Counted from the first letter of the stretch, positions 47,410 to 56,015 are shown. The stretch is DNA of 64,000 nucleotides from Methylobacterium sp. (GCA_020253445.1 JADCBP010000005.1:248001-312000); one strand, 5' to 3'. Numbers and translations are program-made. The notes: generated from the sequence alone by a model not told the origin.

Positions 47410-48816
47410 GTGTTTTCCCATGAATGGGGCTTCCTGTTGGATGCTCCTGAAGCCGGCTTTGCGCGTGCGGGAGTGACGCCATTGCTTGACAAGGCAGGTT
47501 CAACCACTGCCGGCGGATTGAAGAATCGGCGGCCGGAGTTGTTTCGGCCACCGCAAGATTATTTGTATTTCATCAACGCCGCTCTCTTCGCCATCACGAT
47601 CTTTCTGTCGATCGCCCTGGTGAAATTCGGGCCGCCGGGCCTGCCGTTGCGCGCGCTGACGGCCACTCTCATCCTGATCACCACATTCGTGGCGAGCCCC
47701 TGGATTTTCGGACAGGCCGTGCGCGCCGCGCTCCCGATCCTCGTCGTGATCCTTGTTTGTGCGCTGATTGCCCTGCTTTCGAGCACCCTGAACGCCTCGC
47801 CACCGGAAGTGATCCTCCGCCAATTACTGGAAATCCATGTCCAGGCGGCAATCGGCACGGTGGTGGGAGCTTGCCTCTTGCGCACCTGCGGCGCAGGCGT
47901 CGTGGTCAAGATCCTGGCCATGGGCGTTGCGCTCACCGTGTTCGTGGCCTTTTTCCAGTTTCTCGGCGTTTCGCCGGCCTGGGCGCTGCGCGAATTTCTG
48001 GATCGCATCCAGCCGGCGGATCTCAACCCCGATAGCATCTTCCTGACCATGCGCATGCGGGCCATGGGCCTATCCTACAGCCCGGTCCATGTGGGAACCC
48101 AGATCTGCCTCGCCTTTGCCGGCTGGGCCGCCTATGTCTTCGCCAAACTCGGGGCTGCGGCGAAAGAGCAGCTGAGCTGGCTCATCCTGGCGGGAGCGGT
48201 TTGCGTGCTCTTCGCGAGCCTGATCAGCGGAAACAGGTCGCCGATCCTCGGGATTGTGGTCTTCTGCATCGGCTATCTCTTTCTGGTGCGGCCGGCGATC
48301 GCCATCCTGCTGGCTCTTGCGATGGTGCCATCACTCTTCATCCTTGATGATATCATGCAGGATCTGGCCGAAGCCGGCCTGCGTGTGGCGCGGACGGATG
48401 ATGGCTCCTCCAGCAACCGGAGGGTCTTGCGGGCCTTCGGGTTCATGCTTTTCTTCGATCGTCCCTATGGCTATGGCCTATCTTTCAACAGCGTCGAACA
48501 CTGGTCCCATTATTGGGAGAAGCTGAAGCATTATCCAAATCCAATGGCGATCCAGCTGCACGCACTTCACAATTATTACATGATGATTCTGAACAAATAT
48601 GGTGGTCTCATTCTATTTGTATTTGCCTATGTGGTGGTGCTGCTGGTCAAGAACCCGATAGCGCTGCTCTGCCTCACGCCCTACATCATTCATATCTTTT
48701 TTCACAATGATGGACCGCTGCAGGCGGACTTCCTTATCTGGTACATGTTGCCGTCCCTGATTTACCTTACCGGGCTCTCCGAGCGTGGTTTGTCCCAGGG
48801 CCTCCCCCGAGGTTAA
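47410..48816 (+). CDS. O-antigen polymerase/ligase-like multi-pass membrane protein
   Basis: A 468-residue protein with about ten to twelve membrane helices and a large periplasmic loop before the last third (from about 300 to 390, containing RTDDGSSSNRRVLRAFGFMLF and ALHNYYMMILNKYGG). The R-R and H-N-Y pattern in that loop resembles Wzy polymerases and WaaL ligases. It follows the initiating transferase by 80 bases, so it probably polymerises or attaches the glycan made there. The frame begins with GTG 47410; the true start could be further in, and the first 45 residues are non-membrane. Confidence 0.75.
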   Translation: MFSHEWGFLLDAPEAGFARAGVTPLLDKAGSTTAGGLKNRRPELFRPPQDYLYFINAALFAITIFLSIALVKFGPPGLPLRALTATLILITTFVASPWIFGQAVRAALPILVVILVCALIALLSSTLNASPPEVILRQLLEIHVQAAIGTVVGACLLRTCGAGVVVKILAMGVALTVFVAFFQFLGVSPAWALREFLDRIQPADLNPDSIFLTMRMRAMGLSYSPVHVGTQICLAFAGWAAYVFAKLGAAAKEQLSWLILAGAVCVLFASLISGNRSPILGIVVFCIGYLFLVRPAIAILLALAMVPSLFILDDIMQDLAEAGLRVARTDDGSSSNRRVLRAFGFMLFFDRPYGYGLSFNSVEHWSHYWEKLKHYPNPMAIQLHALHNYYMMILNKYGGLILFVFAYVVVLLVKNPIALLCLTPYIIHIFFHNDGPLQADFLIWYMLPSLIYLTGLSERGLSQGLPRG

Positions 48817-49062
48817 GGCGAGCGGCATCAATCTGTTGGCTCCGGGCCGCGGCTGATTGCTGATTCCACTGCTTGCATCCCGCCCTGTGGCTTCCGGACC
48901 ACAGTCCTTTTGCCCAGTGGACTAGTCCATCCCCCAGTTTGCTCCCGGGAAACGCGGCTGCTTATCTCCGGCCATCGAAAAGGTGACCTTCTGCTTCGCT
49001 CACGGATTCGGCGAAAATGCCTGGCAGTCAGGATCACGGCAATGGGCTTGGGGGTTCTTCTG

Positions 49063-49983
49063 ATGCGGTTGACGCTTGGTGTTCTTGTGGCTGCGGGAAT
49101 GTTCGCGGCGCCATTCACGGCGACGGGCCAGACCCGGTTCAGCAATGCTGGGCTGCCCAAGCTTGAGGATGTCCGGACGCTGCAGCTGCCTGGCGTCTTT
49201 CTGGATGATCCAAACCGTGGCTTCCTGCACAGCTTCAAGCTTTCGGTAGATTTCGGTGTAGCCCTTACAGAAAAGCGTCGACAGCCCACGCAATTGAAGC
49301 AGAACAGCTACGGCACGCAGCTCGGCCTCAGCTTTGGCATTGGATCGATGGGTTTCGCCGCGATTTCCGGCAACTATTCGCGCGAGAACATCAAATCGAC
49401 CATCCTCGCCTTCCCGCTGTCGCTCGATGCGAATTCGGATGCCGGCGGAGGCGATATTGTGCTCGGCATTGCGCCGCTGCCGTTTCTGCGTGCCGGCGTG
49501 CTCGGCGGCTTCGGCGTTGGAAACAACGCCTACCAGTTCGTTGGCGTTCCGGCGGCGCCTGTGGGCGCAGACAGCTCCGGCTACCGCTTCGGCGGGTTCG
49601 TGGGCGCATCCTATCCCGTGGGGCCGGTGCTGCTTTCGCTCGATGCGACCGTCATCACCATTCGCAACCGGCAATATTATGGTCCGTCCAACTCCACGCC
49701 TGTGGCGCATTTCGGCTCCACGATCGGTCTGCTGCATCTCAACGCAATGTACAACATCACCGCGCGCCTGCGCCTGAATGCCGGCATCGTGCTGAACCAG
49801 GTGTTCTCGGAGAAGATCGCCCCGGCCGAGCGCGGTCTCGATCGCAGCTGGTTCACGCTGCAATCGGGCCTGACCTACCAGCTGAACGACCGCTGGGAAA
49901 TCTCGGTCAAGGGCCTGACCTGGCTCTCGAACCAGCGGATGCGTTACAGCCGGGCCTCCATCGGCGCCGCCTACCGGTTCTGA
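49063..49983 (+). CDS. Outer-membrane beta-barrel protein
   Basis: A protein of 306 residues from ATG 49063 (GGGGG lies a few bases upstream; ATG 49042 is in frame). It has a signal peptide (MRLTLGVLVAAGMFAAPF, cleavage near TATGQ) and a mature part of alternating amphipathic strands separated by Gly/Asn turns, ending in AAYRF with a C-terminal Phe, the usual barrel signature recognised by BamA. No named family is recognised. It lies 12 bases upstream of three lipoprotein genes, so an envelope complex with them is plausible. It could be a polysaccharide-secretion channel or a structural barrel. Confidence 0.72.
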   Translation: MRLTLGVLVAAGMFAAPFTATGQTRFSNAGLPKLEDVRTLQLPGVFLDDPNRGFLHSFKLSVDFGVALTEKRRQPTQLKQNSYGTQLGLSFGIGSMGFAAISGNYSRENIKSTILAFPLSLDANSDAGGGDIVLGIAPLPFLRAGVLGGFGVGNNAYQFVGVPAAPVGADSSGYRFGGFVGASYPVGPVLLSLDATVITIRNRQYYGPSNSTPVAHFGSTIGLLHLNAMYNITARLRLNAGIVLNQVFSEKIAPAERGLDRSWFTLQSGLTYQLNDRWEISVKGLTWLSNQRMRYSRASIGAAYRF

Positions 49984-49995
49984 GGAGCAACCGCC

Positions 49996-50724
49996 ATGCG
50001 GATGTTGCAACTTTCCAGGGCCATCCGTTCAGCGGTTGTCGCCTCGATGCTCGCCCTGTCCGTGGCGGGCTGCCTTACCCCTGACATCATGGTCACGTAT
50101 CTGCCCACCTTCCTTGCGAAAAGCGATGAGGAGCGCGCTTCCGAAATCAGGTCCCTGAGCAAGCCCAATAGCGATATCAACGACAGCTACTGGTCCGGAA
50201 TGCTCGGCAATTCCGTGATCTACCTGCCCGACAATTACCGGCAGGAATTGACCAAGGACGAGGATACCTTCCTCAAATATGCTATAGGTCCCATGCTGAA
50301 CCGGTTCGAAATCACCTATGACGAACTGGCCGACAAAATGCGTGAACGCGGTCATGCGGTGACGATCACGCGGGAAACATTCAATTACTACAAAGGTTTT
50401 GGCGCGGCTTGGGAAGCTGATCTCAAGCGTCGCAACCGGGGCATGACCGAGCGTTTCGAGTTGTTCAGAAAACGCGTTGGCAGCCGATACGCCGATTTGC
50501 TGCTGTTCAAGCCCGACATGGTCCGCACGCTCCTGCGCGATGATGCGAGTTTCGAGAAGTTCCTCCGGGATGATGGTTTCGCCACAGATTGGATGTTCGG
50601 CGCGATGGATCGGGGCTTCGGTATACACACGTTATTCGGCGGAAACCTCGCGGATGCCATGGATAACCCGGCCACGCTGCTCGCGCCGGTCACCATCGGT
50701 GTTCTTCCCGGCCTCGCCAGCTGA
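49996..50724 (+). CDS. Lipoprotein, paralogue 1 of a tandem triplet, unknown function
   Basis: A 242-residue protein with a lipoprotein signal (LALSVAGC, lipidated Cys26). The mature part is helical and charged, with conserved blocks shared with the next two genes: SDEERASEIRSLSK, GNSVIYLPDNYRQELTKDEDTFL, EITYDELAD, ITRETFNYYKGFG, LFRKRVGSRY, MVRTLLRDDASFEKFLRDD, and the end LLAPVTIGVLPGLAS. It is the most divergent of the three. I do not recognise the family. It starts 12 bases after the barrel gene and is likely transcribed with it. No sorting Asp at position +2 (Leu27), so outer-membrane delivery is expected. Confidence 0.8.
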   Translation: MRMLQLSRAIRSAVVASMLALSVAGCLTPDIMVTYLPTFLAKSDEERASEIRSLSKPNSDINDSYWSGMLGNSVIYLPDNYRQELTKDEDTFLKYAIGPMLNRFEITYDELADKMRERGHAVTITRETFNYYKGFGAAWEADLKRRNRGMTERFELFRKRVGSRYADLLLFKPDMVRTLLRDDASFEKFLRDDGFATDWMFGAMDRGFGIHTLFGGNLADAMDNPATLLAPVTIGVLPGLAS

Positions 50725-50736
50725 TCCTAGACAGGA

Positions 50737-50753
50737 GGGTCGGTTGCCGGCCC
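50737..50753 (+). repeat. Hairpin between lipoprotein genes 1 and 2
   Basis: GGGTCGG-TTG-CCGGCCC followed by TTTCC forms a 7-bp stem (one G-U pair) 12 bases after the stop of gene 1. A near-identical copy lies between genes 2 and 3, as part of the duplicated unit. Confidence 0.6.
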
Positions 50754-50779
50754 TTTCCGCAATTCCCAGAGGTTTTTCC

Positions 50780-51532
50780 ATGCCCAGGCGAATGTCCCTC
50801 GTTTCCCGGTTCCTTGCTGCGGCCAGCCTCTTCGCCGCACTGGTTGCGCTGCCCGCCTGCACAAATGTCGATCCTGGCGTCCTTCAGGGCGCTCTCCATT
50901 CGCATTTCGGCAAGAACTCAGAGGAACGGAAGGCGGCTCTTGAGGCACTGGCCAAGAACGAGAACTGGATCGCCCAGCAAGTTTTCAACACCGCCCTTGG
51001 CGATGCGATCTTCTATCTTCCCGACAGCTATCCGCGGGATCTGACGAAGAACGAGGATGTTTTCCTCAATCACATCGTCGGTGCCTACCTCGCGCGATTT
51101 CCGGAAGTAACCTACGAGATGATCGACACCTACGTGGCCGGTCTCGGCATTGACAACGTTCTCGACAAGGCCGGCATCACCCGCGAGCGTTTCGAATATG
51201 CCAGAGGGTTTGGCCGCGTCTGGCTGAAGAGTATTGAGGACGATCCCAAGAACAAGGCGATGAAGGAGCGTATTGCGCTCTTCCAGAAGAGGTTCGGGAG
51301 CCGAAATCCGAAATATTACACCAGCATCTTTTCGCCGCATAAAATTCGAGCCCTGCTGCGTGATGACAAGGCGTTCGAGGCCTTCCTGAAAGACGACAAT
51401 GCGGCTGCAGCCTGGGTGGATGCCAACCAGGATAGCAACAAAACCGTGCGGGATGGGACATTCCGGGATTTCTCGATCCGCGAGCTGCTCGCGCCGGTCA
51501 CCATCGGTGTTCTTCCCGGCCTCGCAAGCTGA
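50780..51532 (+). CDS. Lipoprotein, paralogue 2 of a tandem triplet, unknown function
   Basis: A 250-residue lipoprotein (VALPAC, lipidated Cys near residue 26) closely similar to the next gene over its whole length, including the start MPRRMSLVSRFLAAA, the blocks NSEERKAALEALAKNE, LPDSYPRDLTKNEDVF, EVTYEMIDTY, GITRERFEYARGFGRVWLKS, KIRALLRDDKAFEAFLKDD and the end RELLAPVTIGVLPGLAS. The start is ATG 50780; the frame is open further upstream, overlapping gene 1, without support. The near-identity with gene 3 extends into the upstream non-coding DNA, which argues for a recent duplication of an 809-base unit. Confidence 0.8.
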   Translation: MPRRMSLVSRFLAAASLFAALVALPACTNVDPGVLQGALHSHFGKNSEERKAALEALAKNENWIAQQVFNTALGDAIFYLPDSYPRDLTKNEDVFLNHIVGAYLARFPEVTYEMIDTYVAGLGIDNVLDKAGITRERFEYARGFGRVWLKSIEDDPKNKAMKERIALFQKRFGSRNPKYYTSIFSPHKIRALLRDDKAFEAFLKDDNAAAAWVDANQDSNKTVRDGTFRDFSIRELLAPVTIGVLPGLAS

Positions 51533-51545
51533 CCACATGACAGGA

Positions 51546-51562
51546 GGGCCGGTTGCCGGCCC
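51546..51562 (+). repeat. Hairpin between lipoprotein genes 2 and 3
   Basis: GGGCCGG-TTG-CCGGCCC followed by TTTCC is a perfect 7-bp stem 13 bases after the stop of gene 2. It differs from the copy between genes 1 and 2 by one base that keeps the stem paired. Confidence 0.65.
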
Positions 51563-51588
51563 TTTCCGCAATCTCCAGAGGTTTACCC

Positions 51589-52335
51589 ATGCCCAGGCGA
51601 ATGTCCCTCGTTTCCCGTTTCCTCGCTGCGGCCGGCCTGCTGGCTTCCATGACGTTGCTGCCTGGCTGCAGATTGGATCCGACCACCCTTCAAGGTGCTC
51701 TCAATTCGTATTTCGGCCAGAGCTCAGAGGAACGGAAGGCGGCTCTTGAGGCACTGGCCAAGAACGAGGACGGGGTCGGCCAGGCAATTTTCAATACGGC
51801 GCTTGGCGATACGATCTACTATCTTCCCGACGGCTATCTGCGGGATCTGACGAAGAACGAGGATGTTTTCTTCAACTATATTGTCGGCGCCTTTCTCGCG
51901 CGCGCTCCGGAAGTGACCTACGAGATGATCGACACCTTCGATGCGGGTTTCGGCATTGACAACGTTCTCGACAAGGCCGGCATCACCCGAGAGCGTTTCG
52001 AATATGCCAGAGGATTTGGCCGCGTCTGGCTGAAGAGCATTGAGGATGATCCCAAGAACAAGGCGTTGAAGGAGCGTGTCGCGCTCTTCCGCAAGAGGTT
52101 CGGAAGTGGAGACAAAAAGTATTACCGCATCTTTCCGCCGCATAGAATTCGAGCCCTGCTGCGCGATGACAAGGCGTTCGAGGCCTTCCTGAAAGACGAC
52201 AATGCGGCTGAAGCCTGGGTGTTTGCCAATGCGGACCGCAGCAAGACCGATCAGGAAGGGACATTCAGTTACATCTCGATCCGCGAGCTGCTGGCGCCGA
52301 TCACGATTGGTATCCTTCCCGGCCTCGCAAGCTGA
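51589..52335 (+). CDS. Lipoprotein, paralogue 3 of a tandem triplet, unknown function
   Basis: A 248-residue lipoprotein (TLLPGC, lipidated Cys near residue 26). It is the near-copy of gene 2, with small differences concentrated in the early mature region and in a segment near residues 180-220 (SGDKKYYRIFPPHRI against the SRNPKYYTSIFSPHKI of gene 2). It ends RELLAPITIGILPGLAS. ATG 51589 matches the start of gene 2; an upstream TTG at 51553 is in frame but inside the hairpin. The invariant C terminus in all three suggests a shared contact or localisation signal. No domain assignment is possible by eye. Confidence 0.8.
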   Translation: MPRRMSLVSRFLAAAGLLASMTLLPGCRLDPTTLQGALNSYFGQSSEERKAALEALAKNEDGVGQAIFNTALGDTIYYLPDGYLRDLTKNEDVFFNYIVGAFLARAPEVTYEMIDTFDAGFGIDNVLDKAGITRERFEYARGFGRVWLKSIEDDPKNKALKERVALFRKRFGSGDKKYYRIFPPHRIRALLRDDKAFEAFLKDDNAAEAWVFANADRSKTDQEGTFSYISIRELLAPITIGILPGLAS

Positions 52336-52348
52336 CGGGAGGGTTTGT

Positions 52349-52379
52349 GAGCCCCCGCCCCGCTCCCGGGCGGGGGCTC
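52349..52379 (+). terminator. Hairpin ending the lipoprotein operon
   Basis: GAGCCCCCGCCC and GGGCGGGGGCTC form a perfect 12-bp stem with a 7-base loop, 14 bases after the last lipoprotein stop. The T-run after it is weak (TCATTC), but stem strength and position fit a terminator. Confidence 0.7.
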
Positions 52380-52450
52380 TCATTCGCGGCGCCTCCGAAC
52401 CAAAAAGGAACCGGCCTTCGCCGGGTAGCCCGGAGGGTGGCCCAAGCCGG

Positions 52451-53092
52451 TCAGCCGGAGATCAGCGCCTCTATCGTCGGCCGCACGGAGAGCAAGGCGA
52501 GGACAAAGAACAACCCAGCGACGATACGTGACCATGCTGGAAGCGCGGATGCTATCCGCCGGCGCATGGGAGCATGAGAGAACACCGCCGCAACCGCAAG
52601 CGAATTGGAAAGGGCGAGCGCTGCGGTCGCGAGTATGAGCGCAAGCGCGGGCAGCCAGGGCAGGTCACCGGCGGGACCGATGAACTGCGCGGCAAAGAAC
52701 ATGCCGCTCATCGGATTGGTCGAGGAGGTGCCGAAACCAACCGCCAGGTCGGTGAGGCGACCGGCGGGTCCCTTGGCCGAGGCTCGGGTGTCAGCGCAGA
52801 GCCGCTTGGCTGACTTCAGGATGCGCCAGCCCATCATCGCAAGCAGGAAGGCCGAGAGGCCTCGCCCGATCACCTCCCAGGAATCGCCACCAGGCAGGAG
52901 GCCGGCACCGACGAAAAAGACGAAAGCCTGGATCGCCGCTCCCAGGCCGACACCCATCGCGAGGGGAAGCGTCGCGGTGAAACCGTGCAAGGCTGCGAAG
53001 CTCCCGGTAGCGAGCATGTTCGGCCCGGGCACCGCCAGGAGCAGGATATAGTTCATGAGATATGCGGCCAGAAACGAATATGAAATCAGCAT
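52451..53092 (-). CDS. LysE/RhtB-family exporter
   Basis: A 213-residue inner-membrane protein with six helices. The family hallmark is the N-terminal LLLAVPGPNMLATGSFAALHGFT with the PGPN motif, and the middle GFGTSSTNPMSGMFFAAQF matches the conserved NPK/NPM loop. Members export amino acids such as lysine, threonine or homoserine lactone; the substrate is not readable. It is transcribed toward the lipoprotein operon, convergent with it. Confidence 0.87.
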   Translation of the reverse strand: MLISYSFLAAYLMNYILLLAVPGPNMLATGSFAALHGFTATLPLAMGVGLGAAIQAFVFFVGAGLLPGGDSWEVIGRGLSAFLLAMMGWRILKSAKRLCADTRASAKGPAGRLTDLAVGFGTSSTNPMSGMFFAAQFIGPAGDLPWLPALALILATAALALSNSLAVAAVFSHAPMRRRIASALPAWSRIVAGLFFVLALLSVRPTIEALISG

Positions 53093-53223
53093 TATTGAAG
53101 TTTGCCCTTTCTGGCGGTGCGGATCAGATATCCACGCGGCTGCCCTGGCGGCGATGATGACCCGCCGGTTGCGCTCGGCCTTGGTTCATGCGTCCGCCTC
53201 GCGGCGTCACGCCGACGGCGACC

Positions 53224-53463
53224 TCATCGAAATCGGTGGGTCGCTTCACGCAGGCAGCCGCGGAGGCGGAACAGGTTCAGCGGCAGCAGCAGGCCATGCA
53301 GGATCAGGATGGGGACGAGGCCGAGCAACAACCCGTAGGCGATGAACAGCAGATTGGCCGCGATGGCCCAACAGCGCAGCGCGAGAATATGCCGACATCT
53401 AAAGGCGGCGACCGTCATGCCGCCGGCCAGGAAGCCGACGAGATCCGCGATGTTGCCCCACAT
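53224..53463 (-). CDS. Small multi-helix inner-membrane protein
   Basis: A 79-residue protein with two to three hydrophobic helices (MWGNIADLVGFLAGGMTVAAF, LRCWAIAANLLFIAYGLLLG, LILHGLLLPLNLFRL). The pattern recalls YgjV-type small inner-membrane proteins, in which a helix ends in a NxxR motif (here LNLFRL). Function unknown. It lies upstream of the LysE gene on the same strand with 131 bases between. Confidence 0.6.
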   Translation of the reverse strand: MWGNIADLVGFLAGGMTVAAFRCRHILALRCWAIAANLLFIAYGLLLGLVPILILHGLLLPLNLFRLRGCLREATHRFR

Positions 53464-53677
53464 TTGCTAACCCTCTGCCCCCTGGCGCCGGTCAGGCCCG
53501 CCTTTTCTTCAACGGAATGCGCGTCGCCACAATGGCTTTCGGGGCGAAAGCGTCGGACTAGTCCAACGCCGAGGCTATGCGTCGAGATGCCCTCTGGATG
53601 TATTGCGCCATCCGGTTTGTGATGATCATCCTCGCGGGTGAGCCCCGGATGTCGTTTTCGCGGAAGGCATCACTCGG

Positions 53678-54277
53678 GTGTATCGAATGCGTCGGTTGAA
53701 CATCCTGATTGTCGATGATCATCCCCTGGTTCGGGTAGGCCTGCGGACAGCCTTGCAGGCTGCCTTTCCTGGCGTGTTGGTCGAGGAATGCGCCGCTTTG
53801 GCCGAAGCGAGGGCGAGGCTGCTGGCTGGCCCTCTCGATGCCTTGATTCTCGATCTCGCCCTGTCGGATTCAAGCGGAGCCGAGACCTATCTGGCGCTCC
53901 AGCACCTCTGCCCCGGCCTGCCGGTCATCATCATGACGGGCACCGATCCGCGCGATCTTCTGGCCTTGCCGGCCTTCGAAGGGGCCGCCGGTGTGCTTTG
54001 GAAGGCGGATGGTCCGGAGGCCATCCTTTCTGTTCTGGCAGAGCTGATGAGTTGCGAGGCGGAAACGCTGGACGGCACGAGCCGCCCTGTTCTCACCGCC
54101 CGCGAGCGGGATATCCTGGTTCTCTGCGCACGCGGCCTTCAGAACAAGGTGATCGGCCGCAGCCTTGGAATCAGCGAGAATACCGTCCGCGCGCATCTCG
54201 CCAGCGTGTTCAAGCGCTTTGGGCTCGCGCATCGCGGCGAGGTCAGGGACTTTCTGGAGCGCGCGCGGATCGGCTGA
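53678..54277 (+). CDS. LuxR/NarL-type response regulator
   Basis: A 199-residue regulator (196 if ATG 53687 is used instead of GTG 53678). The receiver has ILIVDDHPLVRVGL, phospho-acceptor D59 (ALILDLALSD), MTGTD and the switch lysine in GVLWKADG. The C-terminal helix-turn-helix is LTARERDILVLCARGLQNKVIG and ISENTVRAHLASVFKRFG. It is convergent with the hybrid kinase gene and the two coding regions overlap by 35 bases at their 3' ends, so they are probably cognate partners. Confidence 0.88.
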   Translation: MYRMRRLNILIVDDHPLVRVGLRTALQAAFPGVLVEECAALAEARARLLAGPLDALILDLALSDSSGAETYLALQHLCPGLPVIIMTGTDPRDLLALPAFEGAAGVLWKADGPEAILSVLAELMSCEAETLDGTSRPVLTARERDILVLCARGLQNKVIGRSLGISENTVRAHLASVFKRFGLAHRGEVRDFLERARIG

Positions 54278-56015
54278 GCAGAAACGCCTCGTCGAGCTTC
54301 TCGCGCAGGTCGTGTGCGCCCACCGGTTTCTGCAGCACGAGAATGTTCTCCTCCGGTTTCGGCGCAGCCGGGTCCGCCGTCACCAGCAGGGCGGGGATGG
54401 GAAAGCCGGCACGCGCCCGGATGGTGCGGATCAGGTCGAGCCCGTCCATCGCGCCCGGCAGGCGAAGATCCGACACGATGACATCCGGCAGCGCGCCGCC
54501 GGCATCCAGATCCGCCAGCGCCTGCCCGGCCTCGGCGCTGGTCACGACCGCATAGCCCCAACCCGCCAGCAACTCGCGCAGGATGTCGCGCGCCGGCGCG
54601 TGATCCTCCACGAGCAGCAGGCGGCCGGCGGCAGGTCGCGCTGGCGTTTCGAAGACCCGTATCTTGGCCATCACCTCGATATGGGGCAAGGCCGCAGCGG
54701 CCGGAAGCGTGATCGCGAACATCGAACCCTGGCCGGGCCATGAACGCACCGTGACAATTCCCCCGATCAGCTCGGCCATGCTGCGCGCGATGGTGAGCCC
54801 CAGGCCATGCCCGCGCCCGGCTTGCCTGCCGGGATTGGCGAGCTGGTGAAACGGCTCGAAAATGCGCGTCAGATCCTCCTCCGCGATACCGGGCCCGGTA
54901 TCCCAGACCTGCAATTCGAGCTTATCCCCACGAAGCCGGACGCCGACGAGAACACGCCCCCTCTCGGTGTATCGCACGGCATTGCCGACAAAGTTCCGCA
55001 GGATCTGCGTGAGAAGGGTCGTTTCGCCCAGCGCCCAGCGGCTTGTTCCCACGAAGCAGAGATCGAGCGACTTGTTGGCCGCCTCGACCGCGAATTCCAC
55101 CCCGACCTGACGGAAAACCGTGGCGAGCTCGACCGGCGCAAGGCGGGGTTCATAGCCCTTCGAGCTGGCCCGCGCCGCTTCGAGCATGCGCTCCAGCAGA
55201 TCGGAGATCGCATTGACCGATTCCCCGATGCTCGCGATCCGTTCGGCCCGGAGGTCCTTGCCGTCATTCCCGAGGGAATCGAGCAGCAGGCGGATCGCGT
55301 AGAGCGGCTGGCGCAGGTCATGGCCCGCTGCCAGCAGGAAGCGCGTTTTTTCGCTGTTCGAGCGCTCCGCACGGTCGCGCGCCTCGGCCAGTTCTCGCGA
55401 GAACGCCTTCTCCTGGTTCCGAAGCCGGATGAGATCCCGCATCGTCCGGTTCTGCAGCATCGAATAGCCGAGATGCGTGACGAGAAATACAAGCCCCAGC
55501 AAGGCCATCCAGCGACTGGTCTCGTCGTCGGCAAGCGCGAACCGCGCCACGACCGGGCCCATCGCGCTGAGCGCGAAGGCGGCATAGACAAGCCGATCCG
55601 CCGAAAGCGAGGCAACGGAGCCCGCCGTGAGGCCCACGAGCATCATGATGATGAAAAGCATCAGGGGCGCATCGCCCGAGCCGGTCACCACCCAACCGAA
55701 CCAGCCGAACAGGCTGCCGGAAGCAAGGCTGCCCAGCGTGAACCCGGTGCGCCAGATCCAGAGCGGCATATCGGTGCGCAAGCGCCAGTAGGCCAGCACG
55801 AAAAGCCCGCGCAGGGCGGCGAGCACGATTGCTGCGATCAGCCAGTTCCAGGCCAGCGCGCTGGGGCCGAGGCGCAGGCCATGCACATAGGCCGCCGTGG
55901 GGGCCACCACCAGCACGGCGCCAAGAACGATCGGCATTTGCCGGGCCAGCAGCTCGAGCAGTTCGCCCGCGTCATCCGACCCGCCAATCTGCGCCTTCGA
56001 TGTCTGGCCTGTCAT
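54243..56015 (-). CDS. Hybrid sensor histidine kinase with C-terminal receiver
   Basis: A 590-residue inner-membrane protein. About six helices fill residues 28-190 with no sizeable periplasmic domain, followed by a short coiled coil and HisKA with H232 (LAAGHDLRQPLYAIRL, the HDLRQP subtype). The ATPase domain has NFVGNAVRYTERG, WDTGPGIAEEDL and RGHGLGLTIAR. A receiver at about 465-580 has DD-type acid in LLLVEDHAPA and D516 (IVSDLRLPG). The kinase would pass phosphate through its own receiver or to the LuxR-type regulator. It is divergent from the Amt-MCP gene, so a link to nitrogen sensing is possible but not shown. Confidence 0.9.
   Translation of the reverse strand: MTGQTSKAQIGGSDDAGELLELLARQMPIVLGAVLVVAPTAAYVHGLRLGPSALAWNWLIAAIVLAALRGLFVLAYWRLRTDMPLWIWRTGFTLGSLASGSLFGWFGWVVTGSGDAPLMLFIIMMLVGLTAGSVASLSADRLVYAAFALSAMGPVVARFALADDETSRWMALLGLVFLVTHLGYSMLQNRTMRDLIRLRNQEKAFSRELAEARDRAERSNSEKTRFLLAAGHDLRQPLYAIRLLLDSLGNDGKDLRAERIASIGESVNAISDLLERMLEAARASSKGYEPRLAPVELATVFRQVGVEFAVEAANKSLDLCFVGTSRWALGETTLLTQILRNFVGNAVRYTERGRVLVGVRLRGDKLELQVWDTGPGIAEEDLTRIFEPFHQLANPGRQAGRGHGLGLTIARSMAELIGGIVTVRSWPGQGSMFAITLPAAAALPHIEVMAKIRVFETPARPAAGRLLLVEDHAPARDILRELLAGWGYAVVTSAEAGQALADLDAGGALPDVIVSDLRLPGAMDGLDLIRTIRARAGFPIPALLVTADPAAPKPEENILVLQKPVGAHDLREKLDEAFLLSRSARAPESP

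Noticed and set aside
47410-47545. Signal or regulatory domain at the N terminus of the polymerase-like protein
   Set aside because: The first 45 residues before the first helix look non-conserved and begin with GTG; they may be outside the real gene, so no domain is claimed.
50477-50779. Upstream extension of lipoprotein gene 2 into gene 1
   Set aside because: The frame is open but overlaps gene 1 for about 250 bases, and the start at 50780 gives a proper lipoprotein signal aligned with gene 3.
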